Positions 1-8,719 are shown, counted from the stretch's first letter. The stretch is 54,754 bases of DNA from an uncultured Coriobacteriaceae bacterium (GCA_900550055.1 URQU01000008.1:1-54754); one strand, 5' to 3'. Notes: generated by a model not told the origin, from the sequence alone. Translations and numbers: made by a program.

Positions 1-540
1 GGCGCATGGGAACGTCACGCTGTGCGTGGTACGCGCGATGGCGAACGGCCCGTCAGGCGCGATGAAACTGTGGGTGAAGTAGAAGTACGTGCCCGAGGGA
101 ATGCCGGCGAACAGCGGGTTCTCCGGCACGCCGGCGGGAAAATCGACGGTGTTCCAGCCCACGTGCGGGACCTTGTGCGCGCGACCCTCGGCATCCTGGC
201 GCGGCATGCGGTCCACGCATCCGGGCAGCACGCCCAAACCGCGCGGGTTGCCATCGGCGCCGGCGCCTTCCACGCCCTCCTCGAACAGCAGGTGCTCGCC
301 CAGGCAGATGCCCAGAAACGGCACCCCCTGCGCGATGCGGCGGCGGATGACCTCGGTCTGGCCGAGCTCGTCCATGGTGGCAGCGGCGTCGGCGAACGCG
401 CCCACGCCCGGCAAGACGATGGCGTCGGCGGCAGCTATCTCGGCGGCATCGTCGGTGATGCGGGCATCGGCGCCCGCCGCACGCAAACCGCGCTCGACGG
501 ACAGCAGGTTACCCTTCTTGTAGTCAACAACAGCGATCAT
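1..540 (-). CDS. hisH: Imidazole glycerol phosphate synthase glutaminase subunit HisH (3' end cut by window edge)
   Basis: HisH hydrolyses glutamine and passes ammonia to HisF in the fifth step of histidine synthesis. The 180 visible codons begin MIAVVDYKKGNLLSVERGL, the usual HisH start. The class I amidotransferase nucleophile motif GICLGEHLLFE (with its Cys) follows, and then HVGWN, a conserved HisH strand near the C-terminal half. The reading frame is open to base 1, so roughly the last 20 residues and the catalytic Glu lie outside the window. It follows hisB on the same strand with a 143-nt gap, so it is the distal visible gene of the his operon. Confidence 0.93.
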   Translation of the reverse strand, partial: MIAVVDYKKGNLLSVERGLRAAGADARITDDAAEIAAADAIVLPGVGAFADAAATMDELGQTEVIRRRIAQGVPFLGICLGEHLLFEEGVEGAGADGNPRGLGVLPGCVDRMPRQDAEGRAHKVPHVGWNTVDFPAGVPENPLFAGIPSGTYFYFTHSFIAPDGPFAIARTTHSVTFPCA

Positions 541-683
541 AGGCGTCTCTTACATCTCGCAGGTCCAATAAAAGTCAGTGAGGGCTATGCGCCCCGAACG
601 AAGCTTGAACGGGGGACGGAGGGGCGCGCCGCAGCCACCCGCAACGTCGAGCGGCCCGGCTGCCGTCAGGCAGGCGCGCGCGG

Positions 684-1277
684 CTACAGCATCCCCTTTG
701 TGGACGGCAGCGCGTCGCCCATACGGGGGTCGGGCTCGCAGGCCTGGCGCATGGCGCGCGCCACCGCCTTGAACATGCCCTCGATGACGTGGTGCGTGTT
801 CTCGCCGGCAAGCTGGCGGATGTGCAGCGTGACGCCGGCGTTGGCAGCGAAGGCAATGAAGAACTCCTTCGCCAGCGTGGCGTCGAAGGCGCCCACCATC
901 ACCGCAGGCACATCGGCGTCCCAGTACAGCTGGCCACGCCCCGAGATGTCTACAGCCGCCATGATAAGGGCCTCGTCCATGGGCATGGCGATGTCGCCGA
1001 AGCGGCGGATGCCGCGCTTGTCGCCGAGCGCCTGCGCGAACGCCTGCCCCATGACGATGCCCGTGTCCTCCACCGAGTGATGGCCGTCCACCTCAAGGTC
1101 GCCCTTGCAGCGCACCTGCAGGTCGAACAGGCCGTGGCGGCCGAACGCGGTGAGCATGTGGTCGAAAAACCCGATGCCCGTCTCCACGTCCGTCTTGCCC
1201 GTGCCGTCAAGGCCGACGGACAGGTCGATGTCGGTTTCCTTCGTGGTGCGCACGATATGCGCAACGCGTTCGCTCAT
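684..1277 (-). CDS. hisB: Imidazoleglycerol-phosphate dehydratase
   Basis: Monofunctional HisB dehydratase of 197 aa, the usual length for the family, which converts imidazole glycerol phosphate to imidazole acetol phosphate using manganese. Visible metal-binding motifs are GFFDHMLTAFGRHG and DGHHSVEDTGI in the first half and GENTHHVIEGMFKA in the second half, giving the paired His-rich motifs of the duplicated fold. No phosphatase domain is fused to it. The gene sits between hisC and hisH on the same strand. A 347-nt gap with a REP element separates it from hisC, which is unusual within an otherwise tight operon. Confidence 0.97.
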   Translation of the reverse strand: MSERVAHIVRTTKETDIDLSVGLDGTGKTDVETGIGFFDHMLTAFGRHGLFDLQVRCKGDLEVDGHHSVEDTGIVMGQAFAQALGDKRGIRRFGDIAMPMDEALIMAAVDISGRGQLYWDADVPAVMVGAFDATLAKEFFIAFAANAGVTLHIRQLAGENTHHVIEGMFKAVARAMRQACEPDPRMGDALPSTKGML

Positions 1278-1315
1278 TGCTGTTCGCCTTTCTCTCGTCG
1301 TGTGCGCATCGATTC

Positions 1316-1348
1316 CGGACAGATAGCGCTACGTCCCCAAGGTGTCCG
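1316..1348 (+). repeat. REP element copy 1 (forward)
   Basis: Hairpin with arms CGGACA and TGTCCG around the conserved core TAGCGCTACGTCCCC. It lies in the gap between hisB and hisC and belongs to the dispersed family that clusters around the RAYT gene at 42.7 kb. Confidence 0.85.
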
Positions 1349-1349
1349 G

Positions 1350-1379
1350 GCGGGCGGCGTAACGTCCCCGAGGCGCCCG
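1350..1379 (+). repeat. Divergent REP-like hairpin next to copy 1
   Basis: Directly after copy 1 lies a second hairpin with a different stem, CGGGCG pairing with CGCCCG, around a similar core containing GTAACGTCCCCGA. Both arms differ from the family consensus but still pair, which looks like compensatory change rather than chance. Confidence 0.5.
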
Positions 1380-1406
1380 TCTGCGCCCGCTAGCGCCCGA
1401 TTGAAG

Positions 1407-1566
1407 TTCTGGGCGGTTTTGCAGGCGCGAAAGCCCGTTTTGCCGGGATGCTGCAAAACTGACCTGGGGTTTTACCGCGCATTGCCGGAATCACGCTGCG
1501 TAAACCGCCCAGATGACGGGGACCGAAGGGCAAATCGGCCCCCTTTTCCTGCAAAACCGTCCAGAA
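1407..1566. repeat. 19-bp inverted repeat in the hisB-hisC gap
   Basis: Bases 1407-1425 and 1548-1566 are reverse complements with one mismatch (TTCTGGGCGGTTTTGCAGG against its partner). Bases 1502-1513 are a further exact 12-nt complement of 1409-1420, and 1437-1459 forms a small GTTTTGC/GCAAAAC hairpin. The rest of this 347-nt gap holds no gene that I can see. Confidence 0.6.
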
Positions 1567-1624
1567 GACGCGGGGTGCGGTCCGCGGAGCACTGCACGGC
1601 TCGTTCCGCCGCGGCACCCGGCCC

Positions 1625-2689
1625 TTACTTCGACAGGATCTCTCGCAGCGCGGTTAGGAACTCGTCGTTCTCCTCGGGGCTGCCGATGGAGACGCGCAGG
1701 CAATCCTGCAGCATGGGCGCACGGCTGAAGTCGCGCACGAGGATGCCGCGGTCGTAGAGCCGCTGCCAAACCTCCCCCGCGCCTTCTGCGCGGAACAGGA
1801 TGTAGTTGGCGTTCGAGGGATACGCCGTGACGCGCGGCATCTGCGAGAGCTCGCGGAACATGCGCCCGCGCTCCGAGACGATCTGCATGATGCCGCGCTC
1901 GAACTTCGCCCGGTTGCGGAAGACCACGCGCGCGATGGCCTGCGACACCGCGTCCACCGAGTACGGCTGGCGCACCTTTAAGAACTCGCGGATGACCTCG
2001 GGGTTTCCCAGCAGGTAGCCCACGCGCACGCCGGCAAGCGAGAACGCCTTGGAGAACGTGCGCAGGATGACCAGGTTCTTATGCTGCGCCAGGTAGGGGC
2101 GCACCGTGCCGCGCGAGAACTCGAAGTACGCCTCGTCGACCATGACGAGCGCGTCGGTTGCGTCGAGCAGGCGCAGGATGAAGCGCTCGTCGGCCAGGTC
2201 GCCCGTGGGGTTGTTCGGGCTGGTGACGATGACGTAGTCGATGTCGCCGCGCGCCACGCGGGACAGCACCGCCTGCTCATCGATGGTGTAATCGGCGCGG
2301 CGCGGGATATCGACCACCTCGGTGTTGGTGAGCTCGGCGTTGTTGCGGTACACCGAGAACGTGGGCGGCATGTTGAGGAACTTGCGCCCCGGCCCGCCCC
2401 AGGCAAGCGCTATGTCGAACAGCAGCTCGTCGCCGCCGTTGCCCACGAGCACGCAGTCGCGATCAAGGCCGTTGGCCTCGGCGATCATATCGCGCAGCTC
2501 GTTGGCCAAGGGGTCGGGATAGCGGTTGAACGCCACTTTGTTGATCTCGCGCTTAATCTCGTTGCGGACCTCGGTCTCCACGTCGCAGGGGTTCTCGTTG
2601 GCCGACAGGTACGCTCGCGCCGGAAGGTACTTCGGGTCGTAGGGCGTGATGTCGGCCAGCTGCGGGGCGGATGCGCGGACGCTATTCAT
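1625..2689 (-). CDS. hisC: Histidinol-phosphate aminotransferase
   Basis: PLP-dependent class II aminotransferase of 354 aa that converts imidazole acetol phosphate to histidinol phosphate. It shows SANENPCD near the N-terminus, VGNGGDELLFDIA, TSPNNPTGD, the strand VMVDEAYFEFSRG with the PLP-contacting Asp and Tyr, and the Schiff-base lysine in RTFSKAFSLAGVRVGY. The open frame runs further upstream, but the start MNSVRASAPQL at 2689 gives the normal length. This start overlaps the hisD stop by 8 nt, which indicates translational coupling. Confidence 0.96.
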   Translation of the reverse strand: MNSVRASAPQLADITPYDPKYLPARAYLSANENPCDVETEVRNEIKREINKVAFNRYPDPLANELRDMIAEANGLDRDCVLVGNGGDELLFDIALAWGGPGRKFLNMPPTFSVYRNNAELTNTEVVDIPRRADYTIDEQAVLSRVARGDIDYVIVTSPNNPTGDLADERFILRLLDATDALVMVDEAYFEFSRGTVRPYLAQHKNLVILRTFSKAFSLAGVRVGYLLGNPEVIREFLKVRQPYSVDAVSQAIARVVFRNRAKFERGIMQIVSERGRMFRELSQMPRVTAYPSNANYILFRAEGAGEVWQRLYDRGILVRDFSRAPMLQDCLRVSIGSPEENDEFLTALREILSK

Positions 2690-4004
2690 CGGAGCCGTCC
2701 AAGCCGTAGATGTCGCCGGTCTCCACCAGGGCCTTGCGCAGCTCGACGCTGCGGGCATGCGCCCACAGGCCCTCGTGACGGGCGATGGCGATGACGGCGT
2801 CGGCGTCGTTTGCCAGCGACTTCGCGGAATACTGGATGACGCTGGAGTGCTTGACGAACTCGTCGGTGGAAAGCGGCGAGGCGTAGCGCGCGGTGCCGCC
2901 GGTGGGAAGCGTGTGGTTGGGGCCGGCCACGTAGTCGCCCACGGCCTCGGGGGTCCACTCGCCCACGAAGATGGCGCCGGCGTTGCGGATGGCGCCGAGC
3001 TGTTCGAACGCGCCGTCGAAATGCAGCTCCAAGTGCTCGGGGGCGATGACGTTGACGGACTGGATGGCCTGCTCCATGGAGTCGCAGATGACCACAAGGC
3101 CCTGATCGGCCAACGAGGCGGTGGTGATCTCGGCGCGCGTGGAGGCCTTCATGTGACCCTCGATGGCGGCTTCGACCTTGTCGGCGTAGCCCTCGTCGAA
3201 CGTGACCAGGTAGCAGCTTGCCAGCGGGTCGTGCTCTGCCTGGGCCATGAGGTCGATGGCCACCATGGCGGGATCGGCGGTCTCGTCGGCCACGACGCAC
3301 ACCTCGGAGGGTCCGGCGATCATATCGATTCCCACGTCGCCGGAGACGATCTTCTTCGCGGCGGCCACGAACGCGTTGCCCGGGCCCGTGATCTTGCAGA
3401 CCGGCTCGATGGTCTCGGTGCCGTAGGCCAGCGCCGCCACGGCCTGCGCGCCGCCTACCGTGTAGATCTCGGTGACGCCGGCCAGGCGGCAGGCTTCGAG
3501 CACCACCGGGTCGATGCTGCCGTCCTTGGTGGGCGGCGTGACGCACACGATGCGCTCGACGCCGGCGACCGCGGCGGGCAGGGCGTTCATGAGCACCGTG
3601 GACGGGTACAGCGCGCGGCCGCCGGGCACGTAGATGCCCACGCTTTCAAGCGGGGTGACCTTCGCGCCGACCAGGGCGCCGTCCTCGCGCACGGAGAACC
3701 AGCTCTGCTTGACCTGGCGCTCGTGGAACTCGCGGATCTGCTTGGCGGCCTTCTTGAGCGCCTCCTCGGTCTTGGGATCGACCTTCGCCGCGGCGGCCTC
3801 GATGGCCTCTGCCGGCACGCGGAAGTCCTCGATGGCAACGCCGTCGAAGCGCTCGGTCAGCTCGCGCAGGGCCGCATCGCCCTGCTCGCGAACCTGCTCG
3901 ATGATGTTCGTTGCCGCCTCCATGGCGCGGGCGTTGAACGCGCCCGTGCGCTTGAGGTGCTTGTTGGAGAATTGCTCGCCTTTGTTCAGGATGACGCGAC
4001 GCAT
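2682..4004 (-). CDS. hisD: Histidinol dehydrogenase
   Basis: HisD (440 aa) oxidises histidinol to histidine in two NAD-dependent, zinc-requiring steps. Recognisable stretches include YVPGGRALYPSTVLM, the catalytic-site region AGPSEVCVVAD, AEHDPLASCYLVT and PEHLELHFD, and the near C-terminal GPNHTLPTGGTARY. The ATG at 4004 (MRRVILNKGEQFS) fits the family length; an upstream in-frame start at 4055 would add 17 untypical residues. It lies downstream of hisZG with a gap of about 156 nt and overlaps hisC. Confidence 0.97.
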   Translation of the reverse strand: MRRVILNKGEQFSNKHLKRTGAFNARAMEAATNIIEQVREQGDAALRELTERFDGVAIEDFRVPAEAIEAAAAKVDPKTEEALKKAAKQIREFHERQVKQSWFSVREDGALVGAKVTPLESVGIYVPGGRALYPSTVLMNALPAAVAGVERIVCVTPPTKDGSIDPVVLEACRLAGVTEIYTVGGAQAVAALAYGTETIEPVCKITGPGNAFVAAAKKIVSGDVGIDMIAGPSEVCVVADETADPAMVAIDLMAQAEHDPLASCYLVTFDEGYADKVEAAIEGHMKASTRAEITTASLADQGLVVICDSMEQAIQSVNVIAPEHLELHFDGAFEQLGAIRNAGAIFVGEWTPEAVGDYVAGPNHTLPTGGTARYASPLSTDEFVKHSSVIQYSAKSLANDADAVIAIARHEGLWAHARSVELRKALVETGDIYGLDGSDE

Positions 4005-4075
4005 GTTGTCCTTCTTTCCATGTACACGCCGGATGACCCCTCCGGCCCCTTTCACGATGATACCTTGCCGCGGCC

Positions 4076-4093
4076 GCGCCTGCGAGCAGGCGC
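4076..4093. other. Short GC-rich hairpin between hisZG and hisD
   Basis: GCGCCTGC and GCAGGCGC form a near-perfect stem in the 156-nt gap between the fused hisZG gene and hisD. There is no T-run, so it is not a clear terminator. It could act as an mRNA-stabilising or attenuating structure. Confidence 0.35.
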
Positions 4094-4160
4094 CTCTGCG
4101 GCCTTGACGTTGCGGCGCCCGACCCCTGGGCGCCTGCGGACGCGAAGCCCCGACCAGCTG

Positions 4161-5873
4161 TTATTCGGTCGCGGGCTCGGGCGGTTGCACGCCGCCGGCG
4201 ATGACCGTGGCCTCCCACTTGCCCGCCGCGGCGCCGGCGCGCATGGCGTCGGCCAACTCCACGATGCGCGCATCGGTGCGCAGCGAGGTGCCGTTGGCGA
4301 AGAAGCGGGCCGTCGACGACAGCACGTCCTCCACGATGACCAGGTTGTTCTCACGCAACGTGGTGCCCGTGGCCGTGATGTCGACGATGCGCTCGGCTAA
4401 TCCAGTCAATGGTGCCAGCTCAATGTTTCCGTGCAGTTTCACGATCTCGACTTGAGTGCCCGTTTTCGCGTAATGGGCACGCGTGATGTTGGGATACTTC
4501 GTGGCGATGCGGATGGAGCCGAGGCGACGGTAGTGCTCGGCGGTCTGCTCGGCGGCGCCGGCGGGCTCGGCCACCACGAAGCGGCAGGAGCCGAACTTCA
4601 GGTCGGCAAGTTCCACCACCTCGGGCTGCGCCTCAAGCAGCGAATCCTCGCCGCAGATGCCGCAATCGGCCGCGCCGAGCTCCACGAACGCCGGGGCGTC
4701 GGAGGGGCGCACGATGATGTACTCCACGCCCGGGTTGCGGATGATGAGCTGGCGACCGGGGTTGTCAAGCCCCGTGATGTCCAAACCGCACGCCGCCAGG
4801 CACGCGATGGAGTCGGCGTTGAGCGAGCCCTTCGGCACGGCGATGCGCAGCGGGCGCTGACCGTCGCCGGATGCAGCGCGCTCGTCGGCGGCCGCCGCGG
4901 CAGCCATGGCGCGCTCGAGGAAGAACGCGAAACCGGCGGCGGGGCGGCTTTCGCCGTATGCCCCGATGGTGTTGTCATAGCGGCCGCCGCTGCCCAGCGG
5001 GCTTCCCAACCCCGGCGCATAGGCCTCGAACACGATGCCGGTGTAGTAGTCGAAGCTGCTCATGACGGAGAAGTCGACCTGGATGCTGTCGGCCAGGCCG
5101 GCGGCCTCCAGCAGGTCGAACGCCTGCTCCAGGCCGTCAAGGCCCGTCTCGCAGCCCAGCGGCGCCACCAGCTCGCGCACCTCGGCGATAGCCCCGCGCC
5201 CGCCGCGGATACGGGCGAGCTTGCCGATGGCCTGGGCGAACACCGGCGGGACGCCCTGCGCGCCGTCGCCTGCGGTCAGCTCGTCGAGCGTGACGAAGTT
5301 CGAGGTGTGGTACGCGTCGAGCACCGCCTGGCGCCACTGCGGCGCGGCGCCGCAGGTTGCCAACAGCGCGCGCAGCACCGACACCGATGCGAGCGCGATC
5401 TTGAAGTCGGCCACGCCGGCGAGCTTGAGCGACTCGGCCAGCAGGCCCACCACCTCGGCATCGGCCGCCGCACCCGCCTGGCCGATGAGCTCGACGCCCA
5501 TCTGCGTGGTCTCGCGCGGCTCGGCCCGCGTCTGGCCCTCGGCCTCGCGGAACACCCGCTGCATGTAGCGGAAGCGGAACGGCCCGGGCTGGCCCGCCAG
5601 GCGCGTGGCGCACATGCGGGCGATCTGCAGCGTGACGTCGGGACGCATGGCAAGCAAATCGCCGCGCGCGTCGAAGAGCTTGAACGGAGTGCCCGGCAGC
5701 CTGCCGCCTGCCTGCAGCACGTCCATCACCTCAAGCGTGGGCGTTTCCACCGGAAGATAGCCTTTGGCCGCCATGTTGGCCTGCACCGCTTGGGCCGCCT
5801 GCTCGCGCAGCACCGCCTCGTCGGTGAGCACGTCGCGGAAACCCGAAGGCGTCACGAAGTTCATCTGGTTCAT
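4161..5873 (-). CDS. hisZG: Fused HisZ-HisG: ATP phosphoribosyltransferase with regulatory subunit in one chain
   Basis: A 570-aa fusion for the first step of histidine synthesis, condensation of ATP with PRPP. Residues 1 to about 335 are HisZ, a catalytically inactive HisRS paralogue: NFVTPSGFRDV, RPDVTLQIARM, FRFRYMQRVFRE, SSFDYYTGIVFEAY and GSGGRYDNTIGAYG. Residues 340-570 are a short-form HisG: RIAVPKGSLN, CGICGEDSLLE and the PRPP loop DITATGTTLRENNL. The short form lacks the C-terminal regulatory domain and normally needs HisZ as a separate subunit; here both are one protein. The start at 5873 follows AAAGGCAGG. Nine bases on, 5864 is an alternative ATG. Confidence 0.95.
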   Translation of the reverse strand: MNQMNFVTPSGFRDVLTDEAVLREQAAQAVQANMAAKGYLPVETPTLEVMDVLQAGGRLPGTPFKLFDARGDLLAMRPDVTLQIARMCATRLAGQPGPFRFRYMQRVFREAEGQTRAEPRETTQMGVELIGQAGAAADAEVVGLLAESLKLAGVADFKIALASVSVLRALLATCGAAPQWRQAVLDAYHTSNFVTLDELTAGDGAQGVPPVFAQAIGKLARIRGGRGAIAEVRELVAPLGCETGLDGLEQAFDLLEAAGLADSIQVDFSVMSSFDYYTGIVFEAYAPGLGSPLGSGGRYDNTIGAYGESRPAAGFAFFLERAMAAAAAADERAASGDGQRPLRIAVPKGSLNADSIACLAACGLDITGLDNPGRQLIIRNPGVEYIIVRPSDAPAFVELGAADCGICGEDSLLEAQPEVVELADLKFGSCRFVVAEPAGAAEQTAEHYRRLGSIRIATKYPNITRAHYAKTGTQVEIVKLHGNIELAPLTGLAERIVDITATGTTLRENNLVIVEDVLSSTARFFANGTSLRTDARIVELADAMRAGAAAGKWEATVIAGGVQPPEPATE

Positions 5874-5983
5874 CCTGCCTTTCATCGTGCGGTTGCGGGC
5901 ATCGGCCCGTGTTCGGTTGCAGATGAGGGAACGGGCGCGAGCGCGGGGCGCTTCCGCAGCAGCATTCCCAAGTGCTGTCCGAT

Positions 5984-6011
5984 ACTTTAGCACAGTAGAG
6001 TGATAAAGCAA
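5984..6011 (-). promoter_or_regulatory. Probable his operon promoter
   Basis: On the minus strand TTGCTT (6011-6006) and TAAAGT (5989-5984) are separated by 16 nt in an AT-rich patch upstream of hisZG. The leader would be about 105 nt. No T-box or His-rich leader peptide was recognised. Confidence 0.5.
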
Positions 6012-6161
6012 GAAACTTGACCGTTTTTTTGCAGAAGCGTGCAAACGGTCTGGAAAGCGGCCCGTTCCATACGCGAAACGTCATAATCGTTCCTATTCGC
6101 CACGCGAGCCGAACGCACCGCGCGCGAAGCAAGCAAGACAACCGTCACAGAAAGCACCGCA

Positions 6162-7085
6162 ATGCCGAACCTGTTCGTAAACCATACCGTCGTCCTTGCC
6201 GGCTACGGCTTCAGCATCGATGGGCCCTACCTTACGATCAACGACCTGGACGAAGGCACGGTCGGCTACGTGCCCGTGCTCGGGCGCACGTTCTCGCTGC
6301 GAAGGCTGCCGCGCCGGCGCTGCATCGGGCGCATCGACCTTCGAACGCACGAGCGGAGCACGTGCCCGCTGAACGCCGAGCTGCTGCCCGACGGCAAGGA
6401 GGACATGTGCCCGGCCTGCATCGAGGCAACCGGCTTCAACCCCTCGTTTTACTTCAGCAGCTACATCTCGCCGCAGCAGCGCGAGTACAACCAAACGCCG
6501 CATTACGTGTACCTGGCGTACTTCGCGCCGAGCTATGTGAAGGCGGGTATCTCGAGCGAGACGCGCGGCATCGAGCGCCTGCTCGAGCAAGGCGCCCGCG
6601 CGGCGCGCGTGGTCGGACGATTCACCTGCGCCGATGATGCCCGTGCACTTGAAGCGGCGCTGTGCGCGCAGGACGGTGTGGCCGAGACCATGCGCGCATC
6701 GCTTAAGACGAAGCTGCTGGCCGATACCTCTTACAGCTTCGACGCGGCGTGCCACGAGCTTGGCGCAGCGGCCGACAGGCTCGAAGGCGTCGATGCGGTG
6801 GCACAAGCCGGCTTCTCGCCTGAGGACGCGCTCGACCTTTCGCCGTACTACTTCGGCGGGCCATCCCCCGACGCGCACACCATGCAGCTGCCTGAAGACG
6901 AAGGCTTCGCGGACGTGTGCGGCGGCGTGTGCGCGGGCATGGTCGGCGCAAACCTGGTATTTTGGCAGGACGGGACGAACTTCATCGCGCCTATCAAGGA
7001 TTGGGAATCCCACGAGATCGAATTCCTGGACGATGAGATCGCCTGCGAATACGACAGCGAGCCTCAGCAGATCTCGCTGTTCTAG
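6162..7085 (+). CDS. DUF2797 family protein
   Basis: A 307-aa soluble protein recognised as DUF2797 from its general pattern. Four cysteines (C54, C68, C83, C86, the last pair as CPAC) suggest a zinc site. They are followed by HYVYLAYFAPSYVKAGISS and ERLLEQGARAARVVGRF around residues 110-150. This YLxYF...KxGIS...R..QGA pattern resembles the core of the GIY-YIG nuclease superfamily; that relationship is inference. The C-terminal third is acidic. The gene runs away from the his operon, with a weak ribosome site before ATG 6162. No precise function is known for the family. The next gene downstream, on the same strand, is the FtsH-like protease. Confidence 0.75.
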   Translation: MPNLFVNHTVVLAGYGFSIDGPYLTINDLDEGTVGYVPVLGRTFSLRRLPRRRCIGRIDLRTHERSTCPLNAELLPDGKEDMCPACIEATGFNPSFYFSSYISPQQREYNQTPHYVYLAYFAPSYVKAGISSETRGIERLLEQGARAARVVGRFTCADDARALEAALCAQDGVAETMRASLKTKLLADTSYSFDAACHELGAAADRLEGVDAVAQAGFSPEDALDLSPYYFGGPSPDAHTMQLPEDEGFADVCGGVCAGMVGANLVFWQDGTNFIAPIKDWESHEIEFLDDEIACEYDSEPQQISLF

Positions 7086-7138
7086 CACGCCGCGCCCACG
7101 CTGCGCTGCCGCTTGCCCTGCAGTGCATCGAACTCAAA

Positions 7139-7193
7139 CGAATAAGGCTTGCAGTCAGACCCTTTAATGACCCTCGAATAAGGCGAGCTCGCC
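7139..7193. promoter_or_regulatory. Direct repeat and palindrome upstream of the FtsH-like gene
   Basis: The ten bases CGAATAAGGC occur at 7139-7148 and again at 7175-7184. The second copy runs into the perfect 12-bp palindrome GGCGAGCTCGCC (7182-7193), flanked by TAA and TTA. It lies 85-140 nt before the start of the FtsH-like gene. An operator is plausible but unproven. Confidence 0.35.
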
Positions 7194-7276
7194 CTTAGTA
7201 TGCACGGTGAAGAACATCAGCTGGCGAATATGGCTAGCTGGGAAATACACCGTCCGAACTAAAAGGGAGATCCATC

Positions 7277-8575
7277 ATGGAAGCATTCGAAGAGATCATC
7301 GGGTACGAGGACGTCAAGCATGAGCTGCGCCGCATCGCCGACGCCCTCAACCGCTCCGAAGCGTATCGTGCGCTTGGCGCGAAGGCGCCGAGCGGACTGC
7401 TGCTGCACGGCAGCCCCGGCGTTGGGAAAACGCTCATGGCCAACTGCCTTATCAAGGCAAGCGGCCGCAAAGCGTTCGTGTGCCGCAAAACGAAACCGAG
7501 CGAGGAGTTCATCGGGATCATCAAGGAGACGTTCGACGCCGCAATAGAAAACGCGCCTTCCATCGTGTACCTTGACGACATGGACAAGTTCGCCAACGAC
7601 GATGAATGGCACCGCAACTCCGAGGAATTCGTAACGGTGCAATCGTGCATCGACGAGGTGCGCGACAAGGAGGTATTCGTGCTTGCCACCGCCAACGAGA
7701 CGCACTGCCTTCCCAGCTCGCTCACGCGCGCCGGGCGCTTCGACCGCGTGATCGACGTGTGCGCACCCGAAGGCGAAGATGCCGAAGCCATCGTCGAGCA
7801 CTATTTACGCCGGAAGCAAATGGCTGGGCAGCTTGATTGCAAAGTCATTGTGAAACTGCTTTGCGGCGGATCTTGCGCAACGCTTGAAACCGTCATCAAC
7901 GAAGCTGCTGCGATCGCGGCATGGCAGCGCGCCGGGGGCATCACCATGGACCATATGATCGAAGCATGCCTTGTAACGGTGCATCACGTTCAACCGAAAT
8001 GCGAGAACGACCTTGAGATCGACCTGACCTGCGCGAACAAGGACTCGCTTATCACGTGGCACGAAGCCGGGCACATCACGCTGAGCGAAGCGGTGCTTCC
8101 CGGGAGCGTGCAGCTCGCCTCCTCGCGCCGGCGCTCGAAGCGCAGCGCCGGATTTGTGCAAGGGAGCCTCTCGGCAGAGCAAGACCGGGTCAAACGCCGG
8201 GAGATGGACGCCGTCGTGTCGCTTGCCGGGAAAGCGGCGACGGAGATGCGCTTCGGAGTTGCGGGCGACGGCGTCCGGGAAGACCTTAACGCCGCGTACC
8301 GCACGGTAAGGGACCTGTTCGAAGACGAATACTACGGAGGCTTCGGCTTCTGCAGCCCTTCGCACTACTCCGCTTCAGAAGCACGCCAGCAAGCCATAGA
8401 GGCTGCAACCGATTCGAAGCTTTGCGAATTCGAGCGCATCGCGCAAACGTGCCTCCAGCGCAATCGCGGCTTCCTTGAAGCCGTAGCCGACGAGCTTGCA
8501 AACCGCGACGTCCTGCTTGCCGCCGACATCGAGCGCATCAAAGCCGTCCACCCCGTGGTGCCGCTAGCCCTGTAG
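7277..8575 (+). CDS. Soluble FtsH-like AAA+ metalloprotease (no transmembrane region)
   Basis: A 432-aa protein with an FtsH-type order but no membrane anchor. The AAA domain comes first: Walker A GSPGVGKT (45-52), Walker B IVYLDDMD (96-103), sensor ATAN (137-140) and RAGRFDR (151-157, the second-region-of-homology arginines). An M41 peptidase domain follows: zinc motif HEAGH (262-266) and the third-ligand region REDLNAAY with D336. The usual Walker B Glu is Asp (D101), which might slow ATP hydrolysis. FtsH normally begins with two transmembrane helices; here the protein starts directly at the AAA domain, so it should be cytosolic. AAAAGGGAGATCCATC before the ATG is a clear ribosome site. Its substrate is unknown. 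Confidence 0.85.
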   Translation: MEAFEEIIGYEDVKHELRRIADALNRSEAYRALGAKAPSGLLLHGSPGVGKTLMANCLIKASGRKAFVCRKTKPSEEFIGIIKETFDAAIENAPSIVYLDDMDKFANDDEWHRNSEEFVTVQSCIDEVRDKEVFVLATANETHCLPSSLTRAGRFDRVIDVCAPEGEDAEAIVEHYLRRKQMAGQLDCKVIVKLLCGGSCATLETVINEAAAIAAWQRAGGITMDHMIEACLVTVHHVQPKCENDLEIDLTCANKDSLITWHEAGHITLSEAVLPGSVQLASSRRRSKRSAGFVQGSLSAEQDRVKRREMDAVVSLAGKAATEMRFGVAGDGVREDLNAAYRTVRDLFEDEYYGGFGFCSPSHYSASEARQQAIEAATDSKLCEFERIAQTCLQRNRGFLEAVADELANRDVLLAADIERIKAVHPVVPLAL

Positions 8576-8608
8576 CGTATCGCGGCCATGTCGCGCCCGA
8601 AACGCAAG

Positions 8609-8638
8609 AAGCGCCGCCCGGCTTCCCGGGCAGCGCTT
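8609..8638. terminator. Hairpin terminator between convergent genes
   Basis: AAGCGC-C-GCCCGG and CCGGGC-A-GCGCTT pair around a CTTC loop, giving a 12-bp stem with one mismatch between the FtsH-like gene and the symporter gene. The T-run is poor on both sides, but the position suits a shared bidirectional terminator. Confidence 0.65.
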
Positions 8639-8719
8639 CGTTTGCAAGCCTATGTCACGCGAAACGCGTTTTCGCGCAATCCGTTCGCAGCCGCGCAACG
8701 CAACTGCAACAGGCGACGA

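Noticed and set aside
2646..4400. Long open frame of 584 codons on the plus strand opposite hisD
   Set aside because: GC-rich antisense shadow: composition is Gly/Asp/Val/His-rich with no motifs, while the minus strand encodes an unmistakable HisD and the end of HisZG.
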